DNA from: Bifidobacterium anseris | Lineage (GTDB): Bacteria; Actinomycetota; Actinomycetes; Actinomycetales; Bifidobacteriaceae | Assembly: GCF_002860345.1 (NCBI RefSeq) | Contig: NZ_NMYC01000001.1 | Span: 248,001 to 312,000, forward strand | Direction of reading: 5' to 3' | Length of the DNA stretch: 64,000 bases | In this document: in pieces, positions 63,841 through 64,000 of the stretch | How positions within the stretch are numbered: the stretch's first letter is position 1 | Layout: every line of letters begins with the position of its first letter | The notes under the pieces: model-generated | Seen by the model: the letters and a program-made list of their open reading frames with translations, nothing else | The model's database searches: none | Told to the model about the DNA's origin: nothing | Made by a program: the position numbers and the translations under genes

Positions 63841-64000
63841 AGCAGCCACCTGAGCGTCTGGAACGCGACGACGGCGAGGATGTAGGCGACGACGAGGCCG
63901 AGTCCGATCGACTGCATCGCGATGCGCGTCGAATACTGCCGTCTGAGTTCGGCGACCGTCGCCAGGCACGGCGTGTACGCGAGCGTGAACAGCATGAACG
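63837..64000 (-). CDS. feoB: Ferrous iron transporter FeoB, C-terminal end
   Basis: Only the last 53 residues are in the window. FMLFTLAYTPCLATVAELRR matches the conserved FeoB C-terminal helix region (F-x-L-x-Y-x-PC-x-A-T), followed by a final hydrophobic helix (GLGLVVAYILAVVAFQTL). The rest lies beyond the right edge on the minus strand. Confidence 0.88.
   Translation of the reverse strand, partial: FMLFTLAYTPCLATVAELRRQYSTRIAMQSIGLGLVVAYILAVVAFQTLRWLL

Overview
The window is a 64 kb piece of chromosome from a high-GC Gram-positive actinobacterium. The gene set fits Bifidobacteriaceae: formate C-acetyltransferase with its activase, the zwf-opcA-pgl and gnd pentose-phosphate genes, clpP1-clpP2-clpX, trigger factor, tandem Met/Cys genes, and many sites of the form TAnnnT placed just before a start codon. 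The placement is inferred from gene content and base composition. I see no insertion sequence, prophage, CRISPR array or rRNA. Because of the GC bias almost every gene carries long open frames on other strands; these were discarded.

Layout. 1-4044: methionine ABC transporter (metQ end, metN, metI) and an M20 amidohydrolase. 4087-6116: NAD synthetase and a small SPOR-like protein. 6404-9820: pyruvate formate-lyase and its radical-SAM activase behind a CRP-like site. 9913-12631: RNase D and trigger factor. 12765-17054: CLC-type channel, clpP1, clpP2, clpX. 17165-17368: two identical tRNA-Arg(ACG) genes. 17664-21207: MalY-like lyase, NhaA antiporter, LOG protein. 21354-24880 (minus): SdhA/SdhB-like pair and a methyltransferase. 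24928-28228 (minus): yraN-comM-dprA. 28544-31090: divergent pyridoxal kinase and O-acetylhomoserine sulfhydrylase. 31287-33583: ECF transporter A-A fusion and T subunit without an S subunit. 33773-40803: MacB/FtsX-type ABC exporter facing a response regulator and an unusually long double-module histidine kinase. 40967-44393: proline iminopeptidase, proC, ychF. 44486-46611 (minus): cupin, small CGCGC protein, HSL-type hydrolase. 46778-51594: YeiH-type transporter, uracil permease, DEAD-box helicase. 51746-57320: short-chain dehydrogenase, a copper P-type ATPase with cupredoxin and YHS ends, branched-chain amino acid carrier. 57660-63392: peptidase E, gnd, and convergent zwf-opcA-pgl. 63472-64000 (minus): FeoC-like protein and the end of feoB.

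How the genes work together. Several groups form pathways: Met uptake plus MetY and a MalY-like lyase for sulfur amino acids; PLP supply (PdxY) divergent from a PLP enzyme (MetY); G6P dehydrogenase with its OpcA partner, lactonase and 6PG dehydrogenase for NADPH; ClpP1P2-ClpX for proteolysis; ComM-DprA for handling transformed DNA.

General features of the non-coding DNA. (1) Seven genes have a -10-like hexamer exactly 7-8 nt before the start codon, which predicts leaderless mRNA. (2) Many candidate -10 boxes are followed directly by GG. (3) Intergenic hairpins are very long and perfect (up to 29 bp) and mostly lack a U-run. (4) Short exact tandem duplications (8-21 bp, two copies) recur in leaders and 3' regions.
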